From positions 123,080-187,079 of the forward strand of contig NZ_KZ983992.1 of assembly GCF_003569785.1 (NCBI RefSeq): a DNA stretch of 64,000 bases, given 5' to 3'. The notes below the pieces were generated by a model. The model had not been told where the DNA came from. It worked only from the letters and a program-made list of their open reading frames with translations, and made no database searches. The number at the start of each line of letters is the position of its first letter. The stretch's first letter is position 1. The stretch is from Leucobacter sp. wl10. Lineage in GTDB: Bacteria; Actinomycetota; Actinomycetes; Actinomycetales; Microbacteriaceae. Below, one piece after another: positions 43,156-51,968 of this stretch. The translations under genes were made by a program, and so were the position numbers.

Positions 43156-44715
43156 GTGAAGGTGACCGTCCGATCGATCCTCGAGATCCCCGATACGGGC
43201 CTGGTGCTGCTGGCCGGGGCGGAGGGTCTCGATTCCGAGGTGCGTTGGGTCCATGTGAGCGACGTGCAGGACCCGACGCCCTGGGTGCAGGGCGGTGAGT
43301 TCCTGCTGACGACCGCGGTGCGGCTCGGCTCGGCGAAGTCGATGGCCGAGTACGTCGAGAAGCTGCACGAGCACGGTATCGCGGGTATCGGCTTCGGCAT
43401 CGGCGAGGAGTCGTGGATGCATTCGGCGGTGCCGGAACGGATGCGTGAGCGGGCCGATCAGCTGGGAATGCCGCTCATCGAGGTTCCGTTCGACACCCCC
43501 TTCATCGTGATCGCCGAGCACGTCGCAGCTCAGCAGGCCGCCGAGCGCTTCAGGGTCACCCAGCTCGCGTACCGAGCGCAGCAGCAGCTCACCCACATCG
43601 CGCTCTCGGGAGATGCGATCGGGGGGCTCGTCTCACGACTCGCCGAGCTCACCGGTGGTTGGGCGAGCGTCGTAGCGCCGAGCGGTCAGGTGCTCGAGGC
43701 GTATCCCGCGGCCGCTGCCCTGATGGATCCGGCCCTTCTGCCGGATCTGGAGCGGGTGCTGGAATCCGGCACCGCGGTCTCGGTCTCGGACCGGAGCGGA
43801 AAGCACATCTCGATACACCCGCTGGGCGCACCCGGCCGGGTGCGCGGCATGCTGCTGCTCGGACAGTCGGCTCCGCCGGACACCTCCGAACGGATGATCG
43901 CGGCGAGCGCTGCGTCCCTGCTCTCGTTCGTCCTCGAGCAGCGTCTGAGCCTCTCTCCGCAGCGCATGGCGGCGGCCAATCTGCTCGGCGACACGCTGCT
44001 CGACCCCGACACGCCTCCGGAACGGTTCTCGCACGCCGCTGCGGGTCTGGGGCTGAGCCCGAGCGCTCCGCTGACGGTCGCCAGGGCCTGGATCCCCAAC
44101 ACGCCTCCGGAGAGCGTCATCAGGAAGCTGCACGACGTGTTCTCGCCGCGCAGCGGTACGAGCATCACGGTGCAGGATCGAGACGCTCCGGGCGTGTACT
44201 CGCTGATCACGACGAGCAGCACGGAGAGCGAGCAGGAGTTCGACCGCCTGGCGGAGCGCTTCGAGAGCACGGCCATCCAGATCGGCATCGGCGAGCCGGC
44301 CCGGCTCTCGCAGCTGCATCTCTCCTACAACCAGGCCTCTCTCGCGCTCTCGCATGCGCGGCGCCGGAACGAGACGCACATCGTGCACTTCCGCGAACTG
44401 CGCTACTACGACCGGATCATCGGACTCGCGCCGCCTGCGGCGCTCGCCACTTTCACAGCCACGGCGCTCGCGCCCCTGGAGGGGCTCGAATCGAGCGGGC
44501 AGCGCGACGAGCTCGTCGATACCCTCAGGGCCTTCCTCGCCCATCACGGTCGCTGGGACCCCGCAGCCCGACAGCTCGGCATTCACCGCCAGACCCTCGT
44601 GAAACGCATCGCCCGCATCGAGGTCCACCTCGGCGCAGACCTGGACTCACCCGACATCCGGATGGGGCTCTGGTTCGCGCTTGCCGCGCGAGACGCGGCG
44701 CGCGTCTCCGGTTAG
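43156..44715 (+). CDS. PucR-family transcriptional regulator
   Basis: 519 aa. N-terminal PucR-type purine-catabolism-like domain (1-125: SILEIPDTGLVLLAGAEGLDSEVRWVHVSD, GGEFLLTTA), a central GAF/GGDEF-like region, and a C-terminal HTH_30 domain with LRAFLAHHGRWDPAARQLGIHRQTLVKRIARIE near 465-497. Such regulators switch catabolic operons for purines, amino acids or related nitrogen compounds. It is divergent from the transporter/arginase-like/racemase operon and is its likely regulator. GTG 43156. Confidence 0.92.
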   Translation: MKVTVRSILEIPDTGLVLLAGAEGLDSEVRWVHVSDVQDPTPWVQGGEFLLTTAVRLGSAKSMAEYVEKLHEHGIAGIGFGIGEESWMHSAVPERMRERADQLGMPLIEVPFDTPFIVIAEHVAAQQAAERFRVTQLAYRAQQQLTHIALSGDAIGGLVSRLAELTGGWASVVAPSGQVLEAYPAAAALMDPALLPDLERVLESGTAVSVSDRSGKHISIHPLGAPGRVRGMLLLGQSAPPDTSERMIAASAASLLSFVLEQRLSLSPQRMAAANLLGDTLLDPDTPPERFSHAAAGLGLSPSAPLTVARAWIPNTPPESVIRKLHDVFSPRSGTSITVQDRDAPGVYSLITTSSTESEQEFDRLAERFESTAIQIGIGEPARLSQLHLSYNQASLALSHARRRNETHIVHFRELRYYDRIIGLAPPAALATFTATALAPLEGLESSGQRDELVDTLRAFLAHHGRWDPAARQLGIHRQTLVKRIARIEVHLGADLDSPDIRMGLWFALAARDAARVSG

Positions 44716-44779
44716 CGGGTTTCGGCGCGCTCGGAGGGCGGCGGCGTCGCGGTTCGCGGCCGTCCCCGAGCAGCGCGGG

Positions 44780-46258
44780 TCACTGCGCGACGACGCGGAA
44801 TGTCCGGAGCTCCGCATCCACCGCTCCTCGAACGTATCCGGTGGGCGAAGCGGCGGTGCGGCGAAGGAATGAGACGACCTCTTCGCTCAGGATCTCGCCC
44901 GGTAGGACGTTCGGCACACCCGGCGGGTATGCGGCGAGTGAATCAGCCGAGACGCGGCCGGGCGCGCGGTCGTACGGCACCGCCTCGACCGGTGCAAAGA
45001 ACGCCTCGTCGAGGCCCATGGCCCGCGAGCAGGCCGAGGGGAGGGGGAACGAGCGTTCCGGCTGCGGCTCTGCCCTGGGCAGCGACGTGAGCGCCTCCCA
45101 GAACCTCCCCACATCGACGGGGGAGGTCGCGCCGATGAGGAGGAGGAGCGCCGACGGCGTCGACAGCTCGCAGTAGATGCGATGGTCGCGGAGCAGCAGG
45201 TGCTGTGCCGCGTGGCCGGTGATGCCGGCCCCGCGGGTGTCGATCGCGATCTTGAACGGGTCGACGGCGACCACGTCCGGGTAGGCGAGGATGTCCGGCG
45301 TCGCGTCCTGGAAGCGGTGGTCCTCGTGCAGCAGGCCGCGGATCTCCTGGGCGCTCCGGAGCGCGCGTTCCACGACATCCGGACGCGTCACGATGAAACG
45401 CCGGGCCTCATCGATCGAAGCGAGCAGCAGGGCGCTGCTGCTGGTCGACTGGTACGAGCGCACGACCCGGTCCACGAGCGTCTCGATCCGGCCGGCGTGC
45501 TCTCCGTGTCCGAGCTCCAGTACGGCCGACTGCGTGAGGGAGCCCGCGCCCTTGTGCGTGCTCGAGATCAGGAGGTCGGCACCGAGGCGAACGGCGTTCA
45601 CCGGCAGATCCGGGTGCAGACCGAGGTGAGAGCCCCAGGCCTCGTCGACGATGAGCGGGACGCCGTGGGCGTGCGCCGCTTCGGCTATGGCCTCGACATC
45701 CGCGATGGCCCCGAAGTAGCTGGGGGAGACGATGTAGACGGCTGCGCTCGCCGGGTGCTCGACCAGGGCCTCCTCGACCTGCGCGGCGGTGACGCCGTGG
45801 GACGAACCGAGCTCGGCGTCGAGCGTACCGTGCACGAAGTGCGGAGAGAGCCCGACGCGAGTGAGCCCGTCGATCACGCTGGAGTGCACGCTGCGCTGCA
45901 CGACGAGCTCCGTGCCCAGGCCCCGTGCGACCGTCGTGGCGATGTGATTGCCGCCCGACGAGCCGTTGGTCAGAAACCAGACGCGACGCGCCCCCCGTGC
46001 CTCCGCCGCGAGTTCCTGCGCCCGCATGAGCGGAGTGGCCCGGCCGGGGGCGGCGAGCTGCCAGGTGACCTGATCCACCCCGCTGAACAGCATCGGAACA
46101 TCGATGCCCAGCGCTTCCGCACCCACCAGCTGTGCGAGTCCCGGGGCGTTCTCAGCCCGCCCCTGGTGGGCGGGGACGTGCAGGCGCTGCCAGTCGTGTT
46201 CGGCGAGGGAGCGCAGCGCATCGGCGTAGGGGGTCTCGAACTGGCGGGGAGCGAACAT
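44780..46258 (-). CDS. Orn/Lys/Arg decarboxylase-type PLP enzyme (major-domain)
   Basis: 492 aa, fold-type I PLP protein. LHVPAHQGRA near 26-35 opens the domain; NGSSGGNH (99-106) binds phosphate; Asp205 in VDEAWGSHLG binds the pyridine nitrogen; Lys236 in SSTHKGAGSLTQSA carries PLP. It resembles the small, ornithine/lysine/arginine decarboxylase-like proteins of Gram-positives; the precise amino acid cannot be fixed. If arginine, it would yield agmatine for the arginase-like enzyme 7 kb away. It is convergent with pucR (64 bp) and divergent from a LysR gene. TACGCT (46270-46265) is 6 nt before the ATG. Confidence 0.87.
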   Translation of the reverse strand: MFAPRQFETPYADALRSLAEHDWQRLHVPAHQGRAENAPGLAQLVGAEALGIDVPMLFSGVDQVTWQLAAPGRATPLMRAQELAAEARGARRVWFLTNGSSGGNHIATTVARGLGTELVVQRSVHSSVIDGLTRVGLSPHFVHGTLDAELGSSHGVTAAQVEEALVEHPASAAVYIVSPSYFGAIADVEAIAEAAHAHGVPLIVDEAWGSHLGLHPDLPVNAVRLGADLLISSTHKGAGSLTQSAVLELGHGEHAGRIETLVDRVVRSYQSTSSSALLLASIDEARRFIVTRPDVVERALRSAQEIRGLLHEDHRFQDATPDILAYPDVVAVDPFKIAIDTRGAGITGHAAQHLLLRDHRIYCELSTPSALLLLIGATSPVDVGRFWEALTSLPRAEPQPERSFPLPSACSRAMGLDEAFFAPVEAVPYDRAPGRVSADSLAAYPPGVPNVLPGEILSEEVVSFLRRTAASPTGYVRGAVDAELRTFRVVAQ

Positions 46259-46331
46259 GGACTCAGCGTAGGCATCCGGCCACTCAGACGATATATCAGC
46301 TTTTCGTTGTCGGTGGCATAGTCTCTATTCC

Positions 46332-47279
46332 ATGATGAATCTGCAGCAGTTCCGCGTGCTGCTCGCCGTGCGGGAGCACGGCAGCCTCACGCGCGCGGCC
46401 GGGGCGCTGCACTACGGCGTGCCGACCGTGACGCACCACCTGCGCGGACTCGAATCGCATCTCCGGGTGAAGCTCGTGGAGAGCGGACGCTCCGGCAGCC
46501 GGTTGACGCCCATCGGAGCATCGTTCGCAGAGGAGATCGAGGGGATCCTCGAACGTCTCGATCGCGCCGAGCAGGCGGTGGCGGATCAGCGCGACGCTGG
46601 GCTCGTCACGCTGCGCGTGGGCGCCTTCGCCTCGCTCGGCTCACGGCTGCTGCCCGCCGCGATCTCCGAACTGCAGCAGCGCACCTCGGTGCGCGTCGAG
46701 GTGGTCGAGGCCGAGCCCACTGAGGTGGTGCGGCTGCTGCGGAGCGGCGAAGTGCACGCCGGCCTGATCTACGATGCCTCGGCCGAGCCGGCGTTCGAGG
46801 CGCCGGATCTCGCTCGTGAGACGCTGCTGTCCGAGCCGTACCGCGTGATGACAGCCCGCGAGAGCGAGTGGGCCCGACACGAGACGCTCGATTTCGCGCA
46901 GCTGGCGGGCGTCGCCTGGCTGTGCAGCCGCAGCGATGACGAGGCCTCGGATCGGGTGCTGCGCCGGGTCTGCCACGCGATGGGGCACCCGGTGCGCGCG
47001 CTCATGCGCACGGACGACCTCTACATGATTCACGGGCTGGTCGAGGAGGGACTGGGGTGCGCGCTCACGACTGCGGCCGCCGTCGATGCGGACTTCGACG
47101 TCGTGCTGCGCCCCACGGTGCAGGATCTGGGGGAGCGGCGCGTGATGTTCGTGACGCAGCGCCGCGGGATCCCTCCGGTGGCACGGTGGCTCGGAGAGAT
47201 CCTGCGCCGGGTCGTGGAGAATCGCGCGGGTGCGGCGCGAGCGGTCGGGATCGAGCCAGGGGTCAGAGGGACGTCGTGA
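46332..47279 (+). CDS. LysR-family transcriptional regulator
   Basis: 315 aa with the LysR winged HTH at 3-62 (LQQFRVLLAVREHGSLTRAAGALHYGVPTVTHHLRGLESHL) and a periplasmic-binding-like effector domain from about 92. It is divergent from the Orn/Lys/Arg-type decarboxylase and is probably its regulator. TAGTCT at 46319-46324 lies 7 nt before the ATG, a leaderless promoter pattern. The C-terminus overlaps the convergent tetR gene by 17 bp. Confidence 0.92.
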   Translation: MMNLQQFRVLLAVREHGSLTRAAGALHYGVPTVTHHLRGLESHLRVKLVESGRSGSRLTPIGASFAEEIEGILERLDRAEQAVADQRDAGLVTLRVGAFASLGSRLLPAAISELQQRTSVRVEVVEAEPTEVVRLLRSGEVHAGLIYDASAEPAFEAPDLARETLLSEPYRVMTARESEWARHETLDFAQLAGVAWLCSRSDDEASDRVLRRVCHAMGHPVRALMRTDDLYMIHGLVEEGLGCALTTAAAVDADFDVVLRPTVQDLGERRVMFVTQRRGIPPVARWLGEILRRVVENRAGAARAVGIEPGVRGTS

Positions 47280-47847
47280 GCAGACCCAGACCTCGCAGCG
47301 CCGCGCGCACCGCCTCCTGCGCCTCGTGCGCGGTGGTCTGCCCGGTGAGCCAGCGTCCGGAGAGCCCCTCCACGAGGGCCGTGAGGACCAGCGCGGCCGT
47401 GTCCGGCTCGGCGTGGTGCGCGGCCTCGCCGATCAGCCGGCGCACCTCCGACTGCCAGTCGGCGGTGGCGCGGGTGACCGCCGCGGCCCGATCCGGATCG
47501 AACACGGCCGCGGCCCGCAGTTCGTTCCACGCGATGGATCCCGCGCGCACCTGCGGCTCGTCGCCGAACTCCGAGCACAGCAGGTCGGCGAGCCGCTCCC
47601 CGGGCGGTCGCGGCTCGTCCGCGGGCTCCCGCGCCGCCCCCTGCTCGGAGCGCCGCGCCGCGCTCTCGTTCACGTGGTCGAGGGCCGCCTGCAGCAGCCC
47701 GTCGCGATCGCCGAAGTGGTAGGAGAGCAGCCCGATCGAGACGCCGGCCTCGTGCGCCACGTCGCCCATGCGGAAACCGCGCAGCCCGCCGCGCGCGATG
47801 ACCCGCTCGCACGCCTCGATGATGCGCTCGCGCGTCTCGCTCGCCAT
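47263..47847 (-). CDS. TetR-family regulator of the amidase gene
   Basis: 194 aa. TetR HTH at 5-50 (RERIIEACERVIARGGLRGFRMGDVAHEAGVSIGLLSYHFGDRDGLL) and a C-terminal domain with AEPDTAALVLTALVEGLSGRWL. It is divergent from an amidase gene; a perfect 6-bp dyad lies between them, overlapping the amidase promoter. ATG 47847. Its last codons overlap lysR. Confidence 0.9.
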   Translation of the reverse strand: MASETRERIIEACERVIARGGLRGFRMGDVAHEAGVSIGLLSYHFGDRDGLLQAALDHVNESAARRSEQGAAREPADEPRPPGERLADLLCSEFGDEPQVRAGSIAWNELRAAAVFDPDRAAAVTRATADWQSEVRRLIGEAAHHAEPDTAALVLTALVEGLSGRWLTGQTTAHEAQEAVRAALRGLGLLTTSL

Positions 47848-47884
47848 CGTCGCCGTTCCCTCCCGCTGGAATCGCGCGCGGCAC

Positions 47885-47921
47885 TTGACACCGGCCCGCT
47901 CAGAACTGAAACTATTTTCAG
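47885..47921 (+). promoter_or_regulatory. Promoter and probable TetR operator of the amidase gene
   Basis: A consensus -35 TTGACA (47885-47890) is followed by a dyad CTGAAA-CTAT-TTTCAG at 47906-47921 covering the expected -10 position. A repressor bound there would block RNA polymerase. Confidence 0.6.
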
Positions 47922-47975
47922 GATACGGCGGACGGCCGTGACCGGCAACGGCCGCAGCAAGAGAGACGAGGGACC

Positions 47976-49676
47976 GTGAACGACCGCACCGAATCATTCG
48001 ACCTGATCGAGGCGAGCATCGCGGACGTGCTCGACGCCCTGCGCCGAGGCGAGATCACGAGCACCTGGCTCACCGGGCGGTATCTCGCGCGCATCGAGGC
48101 GTACGACCGGGGCCCCGACGGGCTGAACGCCGTCGTCGTGCCGAACCCGCGCGCGCTCGAGGAGGCCGCCGAGTCGGACCGCCGCCTGGCCGCGGGAGCG
48201 GCGCGTCCCCTCGAGGGCGTTCCCTTCACGGTGAAGGACTCGTACATGGTCGAGGGGCTCACCGTCGCGTCGGGGTCCCCGGCGTTCGAGGACCTCGTGG
48301 CGCAGTGGGACGCGTTCTCGGTCGCGAAGCTGCGCGAGGCGGGCGCGGTGCTGATCGGCAAGACCAACATGCCCCCGATGGCGGACGGCGGGATGCAGCG
48401 CGGCGTCTACGGGCGCGCCGAGAGCCCCTACAACCGCGACTACCTGGCGGCGGCCTACGCGTCGGGGTCGTCCAACGGCTCGGGAGTCTCGACCGCCGCC
48501 AACCTCGCCGTCTTCGGCATGGGGGAGGAGACCGTGTCGTCCGGTCGCAGCCCCGCGTCCAACAACGGGCTCTGCGCCTACACGCCCAGCTGGGGCATCC
48601 TGTCGATCCGCGGCAACTGGCCGCTGTTCCCCGCCCGCGACGTCGTGGTGCCGCACACCCGCTCGGTGCCCGACATGCTGCGGCTGCTCGACGTGCTCGT
48701 GCAGGACGATCCGGTCACCCGCGGCGACTTCTGGCGCAACCAGGAAGTGGTCGAGCTGCCGACACCCAGCGAGCACCGGCCCGCCTCGTACCTGGAGCTC
48801 CTCGAGCCGGGGGCACTCGCAGGCAAGCGCTTCGCGGTGCCGCGCATGTACCTCGGCGAGGACCCGGCGTTCCCGATCGCGGTGCGGCCGTCGGTGCTCG
48901 CGCTGTGGGAGGCCGCGCGCGAACGGCTCGAGACGCTCGGTGCCGAGATCGTGGTGACCGGCTTCCCGCTCATCGAGCAGTACGAGGGCGACCGCCCGGG
49001 CCAGGAGAACGTCGGCGCGCTGGGCGTGCTGCCCGAGGGGTGGATGGACACCGAGTTCACCGACTTCCTCGCGTTCGGCTGGGACGACTTCCTCCGGGCC
49101 AACGGCGATCCCGCGATTCCCGAACTGGCGGTGGTGGATCCGGATCGGATCTTCCCGCGGCCTCCAGGCACGCTGCCCGACCGCTACGAGGAGGTCGAGG
49201 ACTACGAGAATCGCTACCGCGAAACCGTCGCGTACGCGCAGCGGGGAATCCCGGATCCGCGCGAGCGGCCCGACTTCGCGGACGGGCTGCGAGCCCTCGT
49301 GAGACTGCGCGAGGAGCTCTTCGAGTCGTGGCTCGCCGAGAACGGCTTCGACGGCGTCGTGTTCCCGGCGAACGCCGACGCGGCTCGCGAGAACGCGGAG
49401 CGCGACATCGACGCCGCCGACCACGCCTGGTCGAACGGCGTGTTCTTCTCGAACGGCAACTACGCGCTGCGCCACCTCGGGATTCCGAGCGTCACGGTCG
49501 CCATGGGGATCATGAGCGACATCGGCATGCCGGTCGGCCTCACCTTCGCGGGGGCCGCCTACGCCGACCCGCAGCTGCTCGGCTACGCCGCGGCCTTCGA
49601 GGCGGGCGGATCCGGCACCCTGCGCCGCCCGCCTGCATCGACGCCCGCACTCCCCGAGGACCGGCCGGGGGCCTGA
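47976..49676 (+). CDS. Amidase-signature family amidase
   Basis: 566 aa. Ser-cisSer-Lys triad: Lys87 in FTVKDSY, cis-Ser about 165 in ASGSSNGSG, and the nucleophile about Ser189 in GEETVSSGRSPAS. The family hydrolyses C-N amide bonds of many amides, peptides and hydantoin- or urea-like compounds (allophanate hydrolase is a member), so the substrate is open. GTG 47976 follows GAGGGA. It is regulated by the divergent TetR protein. Confidence 0.9.
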   Translation: MNDRTESFDLIEASIADVLDALRRGEITSTWLTGRYLARIEAYDRGPDGLNAVVVPNPRALEEAAESDRRLAAGAARPLEGVPFTVKDSYMVEGLTVASGSPAFEDLVAQWDAFSVAKLREAGAVLIGKTNMPPMADGGMQRGVYGRAESPYNRDYLAAAYASGSSNGSGVSTAANLAVFGMGEETVSSGRSPASNNGLCAYTPSWGILSIRGNWPLFPARDVVVPHTRSVPDMLRLLDVLVQDDPVTRGDFWRNQEVVELPTPSEHRPASYLELLEPGALAGKRFAVPRMYLGEDPAFPIAVRPSVLALWEAARERLETLGAEIVVTGFPLIEQYEGDRPGQENVGALGVLPEGWMDTEFTDFLAFGWDDFLRANGDPAIPELAVVDPDRIFPRPPGTLPDRYEEVEDYENRYRETVAYAQRGIPDPRERPDFADGLRALVRLREELFESWLAENGFDGVVFPANADAARENAERDIDAADHAWSNGVFFSNGNYALRHLGIPSVTVAMGIMSDIGMPVGLTFAGAAYADPQLLGYAAAFEAGGSGTLRRPPASTPALPEDRPGA

Positions 49677-49693
49677 GGCCGCCCGCCCCGCGG

Positions 49694-50230
49694 CTACTCC
49701 GCGTGCGGCGGCTCGACCTGCTCGGTCTCCGGCTCGAAGCGGTCGACGCTCGCCGCGAGCCGCTTCAGCAGCACGGAGAGGCGATCGCGCTCCGAGCGGG
49801 GCAGGCCGCCGAGCAGCCGCTCCTCGGCGTCGCTCAGCCGGGTCATCGCGGCGTCCACGAGCGTGAGCCCCAGCGGAGTCATCTCGACGAGCACCCCGCG
49901 ACCGTCGTTGGGATCGGTGAGCCGCCGCACGAGCCCGCGCTCGACCATGCGGTCGATGCGATTGGTCATGGTGCCGCTCGACACCATGGTCTGCTGCACG
50001 AGCACCTTGGGGCTCTGCGTGAACGGTGCGCCGCCGCGCCGCAGCACCGCGAGCACGTCGAACTCCCACGAGGCGAGCCCCGAGCGCTCGAAGGCGCGCG
50101 CCCGAGAGCGATCCACGTGCTTGGCGATGCGCCACAGCCGCGAGAAGACCGTGAGCGGCGCCAGATCCAGATCCGGGCGCTCCCGCCCCCAGGCGGCGAT
50201 GATCCGGTCGACCTCGTCCTCGTGCTTCAT
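49694..50230 (-). CDS. MarR-family transcriptional regulator
   Basis: 178 aa. Winged helix with ASWEFDVLAVLRRGGAPFTQSPKVLVQQTMVSSGTMTNRIDRMVERGLVRR and the beta wing DPNDGRGVLVEMT. GATAAT (50242-50237, minus strand) is 6 nt before ATG 50230, so the mRNA is probably leaderless and the adjoining GGAGGG is too close to act as a ribosome site. It ends 17 bp after the convergent amidase stop. No target is obvious. Confidence 0.9.
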   Translation of the reverse strand: MKHEDEVDRIIAAWGRERPDLDLAPLTVFSRLWRIAKHVDRSRARAFERSGLASWEFDVLAVLRRGGAPFTQSPKVLVQQTMVSSGTMTNRIDRMVERGLVRRLTDPNDGRGVLVEMTPLGLTLVDAAMTRLSDAEERLLGGLPRSERDRLSVLLKRLAASVDRFEPETEQVEPPHAE

Positions 50231-50338
50231 CCCTCCATTATCGATCCTCGAGACGGCTCGACGCGACCTCGTGCGCAGCCCCGCGCACGCAACGCCCCCG
50301 GGAATCTGGCAGACTTGTACGGCGCCCTGGCGGCGCGA

Positions 50339-50410
50339 TCCGCCTTGGTGTAATGGCAGCACGACAGCCTTTGGAGCTGTGAGGTCTAGGTTCGAGTCCT
50401 AGGGGCGGAG
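50339..50410 (+). tRNA. tRNA-Gln (anticodon UUG)
   Basis: 72 nt forming a full cloverleaf: acceptor TCCGCCT with GGGCGGA, D stem GTGT/GCAC, anticodon stem ACAGC/GCTGT around loop CTTTGGA, so the anticodon is TTG, variable loop GAGGT, T stem CTAGG/CCTAG with loop TTCGAGT, and discriminator G. The CCA end is not encoded. It precedes glmU-prs, as in many Actinobacteria. Confidence 0.95.
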
Positions 50411-50458
50411 CTGAGTGAAGCGAAGCTTCTCCGTGTGCGGGGAGCGGGCTCTCGCCGA

Positions 50459-50482
50459 GATCAGCTCCGACCGGAGCTGATC
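50459..50482. terminator. Perfect palindrome between tRNA-Gln and glmU
   Basis: Arms of 11 bp (GATCAGCTCCG and complement) around AC, 49 bp after the tRNA end and 41 bp before the glmU ATG. It may end the tRNA transcript, or act as a glmU leader hairpin. Confidence 0.5.
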
Positions 50483-50522
50483 CGGGAACAGTTCCGATAC
50501 GGGGTAGAACGGAGAACACATC

Positions 50523-51965
50523 ATGGCGAACAGGTCACTCGCGGTCGTCATCCTCGCAGCGGGGCAGGGCACCCGCATGAAGTCGTCGCTGCCGAAGGTG
50601 CTGCACCGCATCGGCGGCCGCTCGCTCATCGCGCACGTGCTCGACACTGCCGCCCGACTCTCGCCCGAGTGCGTGCTCGCGGTGGTGCGTCACGATCGGG
50701 ATCGGGTGGCGGAGGCGATCGTCGACCACGCCCCCGACACGGTGATCGTGGACCAGGACGCGGTTCCCGGCACCGGCCGCGCGGTCGAGCAGGCGCTCGC
50801 CGCACTGCCCGCCGACTTCGAGGGCTCGGTCGTGGTGCTGTCGGGCGACGTGCCGCTCATCGACTCGACCACCCTCGAGCGCCTCGTCAGCGGGCACCTC
50901 GAGGGCGGCCGCGCGATGACGATGCTCTCGGCCATCTTCGAGAAACCCACGGGCCTCGGCCGGATCCTGCGCGACCCGAGCGGGGCCGTGACCGGCATCG
51001 TCGAGGAGAAGGACGCCGACGAGGCGCAGCGCCGCATCACCGAGATCAACGGCGGCGTCTACGTGTTCGCCCGCCGCGCCATCGAGGCCGCGCTCGCCGA
51101 GATCGGCACGAACAACGCTCAGGGCGAGAAGTACCTCACCGACGCGGCCGCCCGCATCCTCTCGAGCGGCGGCGACGTCGAGGCCGTCGCGACCGACGAC
51201 CCGTGGCTCATCGCGGGGGTCAACGATCGCGCCCAGCTGGCCGAGGCGGGCCGCGAGCTCAACGCGCGGATCGTGCGCGCGCACCAGCGGGCCGGCGTGA
51301 CGATCCAGGATCCGACCACCACCTGGATCGACGCCGATGTCTCGATCGAGCCCGATGTCGAGATCCTGCCCGGCACCTTCCTGCAGGGCGCGACCTCGAT
51401 CGCGAGCGGAGCCGTGATCGGGCCCGACACCACGCTCGTTGACTGCGAGGTGGGCGAGGGGGCCCGGATCCGCCGCAGCGAGGCCACGCTCGCGGTATTC
51501 GCACCGTCCGCCGAGGTGGGCCCCTTCGCCTTCATCCGGCCCGGCACGGAGCTCGGGGAGGGCGGCAAGATCGGCGCCTTCGTGGAGACGAAGAACGCCC
51601 GCATCGGCGACGGCAGCAAGGTGCCGCATCTCAGCTACGTGGGCGACGCGATCATCGGATCCGACAGCAACATCGGGGCGGGCACCATCTTCGCCAACTA
51701 CGACGGCGTGAAGAAGCACCAGACGCGGGTGGGCGACGCCGTGCGCGTCGGCTCGAAGAACGTGCTCATCGCGCCCGTTACGATTGAAGACGGCACGTAC
51801 ACGGCGGCGGGCACGGTCGTGCGGAAGGACGTCCCCTCGGGATCGCTGGCGCTCAACGTGGCGCCGCAGCGCAACATCGAGGGGTGGGTGGCGGAGCACC
51901 GGCCCGGCACCAGCACCGCGGAAGCGGCGGAGCGATCGAACACTGCGAAGGACGGCGGGAACTAG
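50523..51965 (+). CDS. glmU: Bifunctional UDP-GlcNAc pyrophosphorylase / glucosamine-1-P acetyltransferase GlmU
   Basis: 480 aa. N-terminal uridyltransferase with LAAGQGTRMKSSLPKVL (11-27) and a C-terminal left-handed beta-helix from about 250 with imperfect hexapeptide repeats (VSIEPDVEILPG, VGPFAFIRPGTELGEG, NARIGDGSKVPHLSYVGDA, IGAGTIFANYDG). It makes UDP-GlcNAc for cell-wall synthesis. A short acidic Ser/Thr tail follows. CGGAGA precedes the ATG. prs begins 3 bp after its stop, a frequent pair. Confidence 0.97.
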   Translation: MANRSLAVVILAAGQGTRMKSSLPKVLHRIGGRSLIAHVLDTAARLSPECVLAVVRHDRDRVAEAIVDHAPDTVIVDQDAVPGTGRAVEQALAALPADFEGSVVVLSGDVPLIDSTTLERLVSGHLEGGRAMTMLSAIFEKPTGLGRILRDPSGAVTGIVEEKDADEAQRRITEINGGVYVFARRAIEAALAEIGTNNAQGEKYLTDAAARILSSGGDVEAVATDDPWLIAGVNDRAQLAEAGRELNARIVRAHQRAGVTIQDPTTTWIDADVSIEPDVEILPGTFLQGATSIASGAVIGPDTTLVDCEVGEGARIRRSEATLAVFAPSAEVGPFAFIRPGTELGEGGKIGAFVETKNARIGDGSKVPHLSYVGDAIIGSDSNIGAGTIFANYDGVKKHQTRVGDAVRVGSKNVLIAPVTIEDGTYTAAGTVVRKDVPSGSLALNVAPQRNIEGWVAEHRPGTSTAEAAERSNTAKDGGN

Positions 51966-51968
51966 TAC

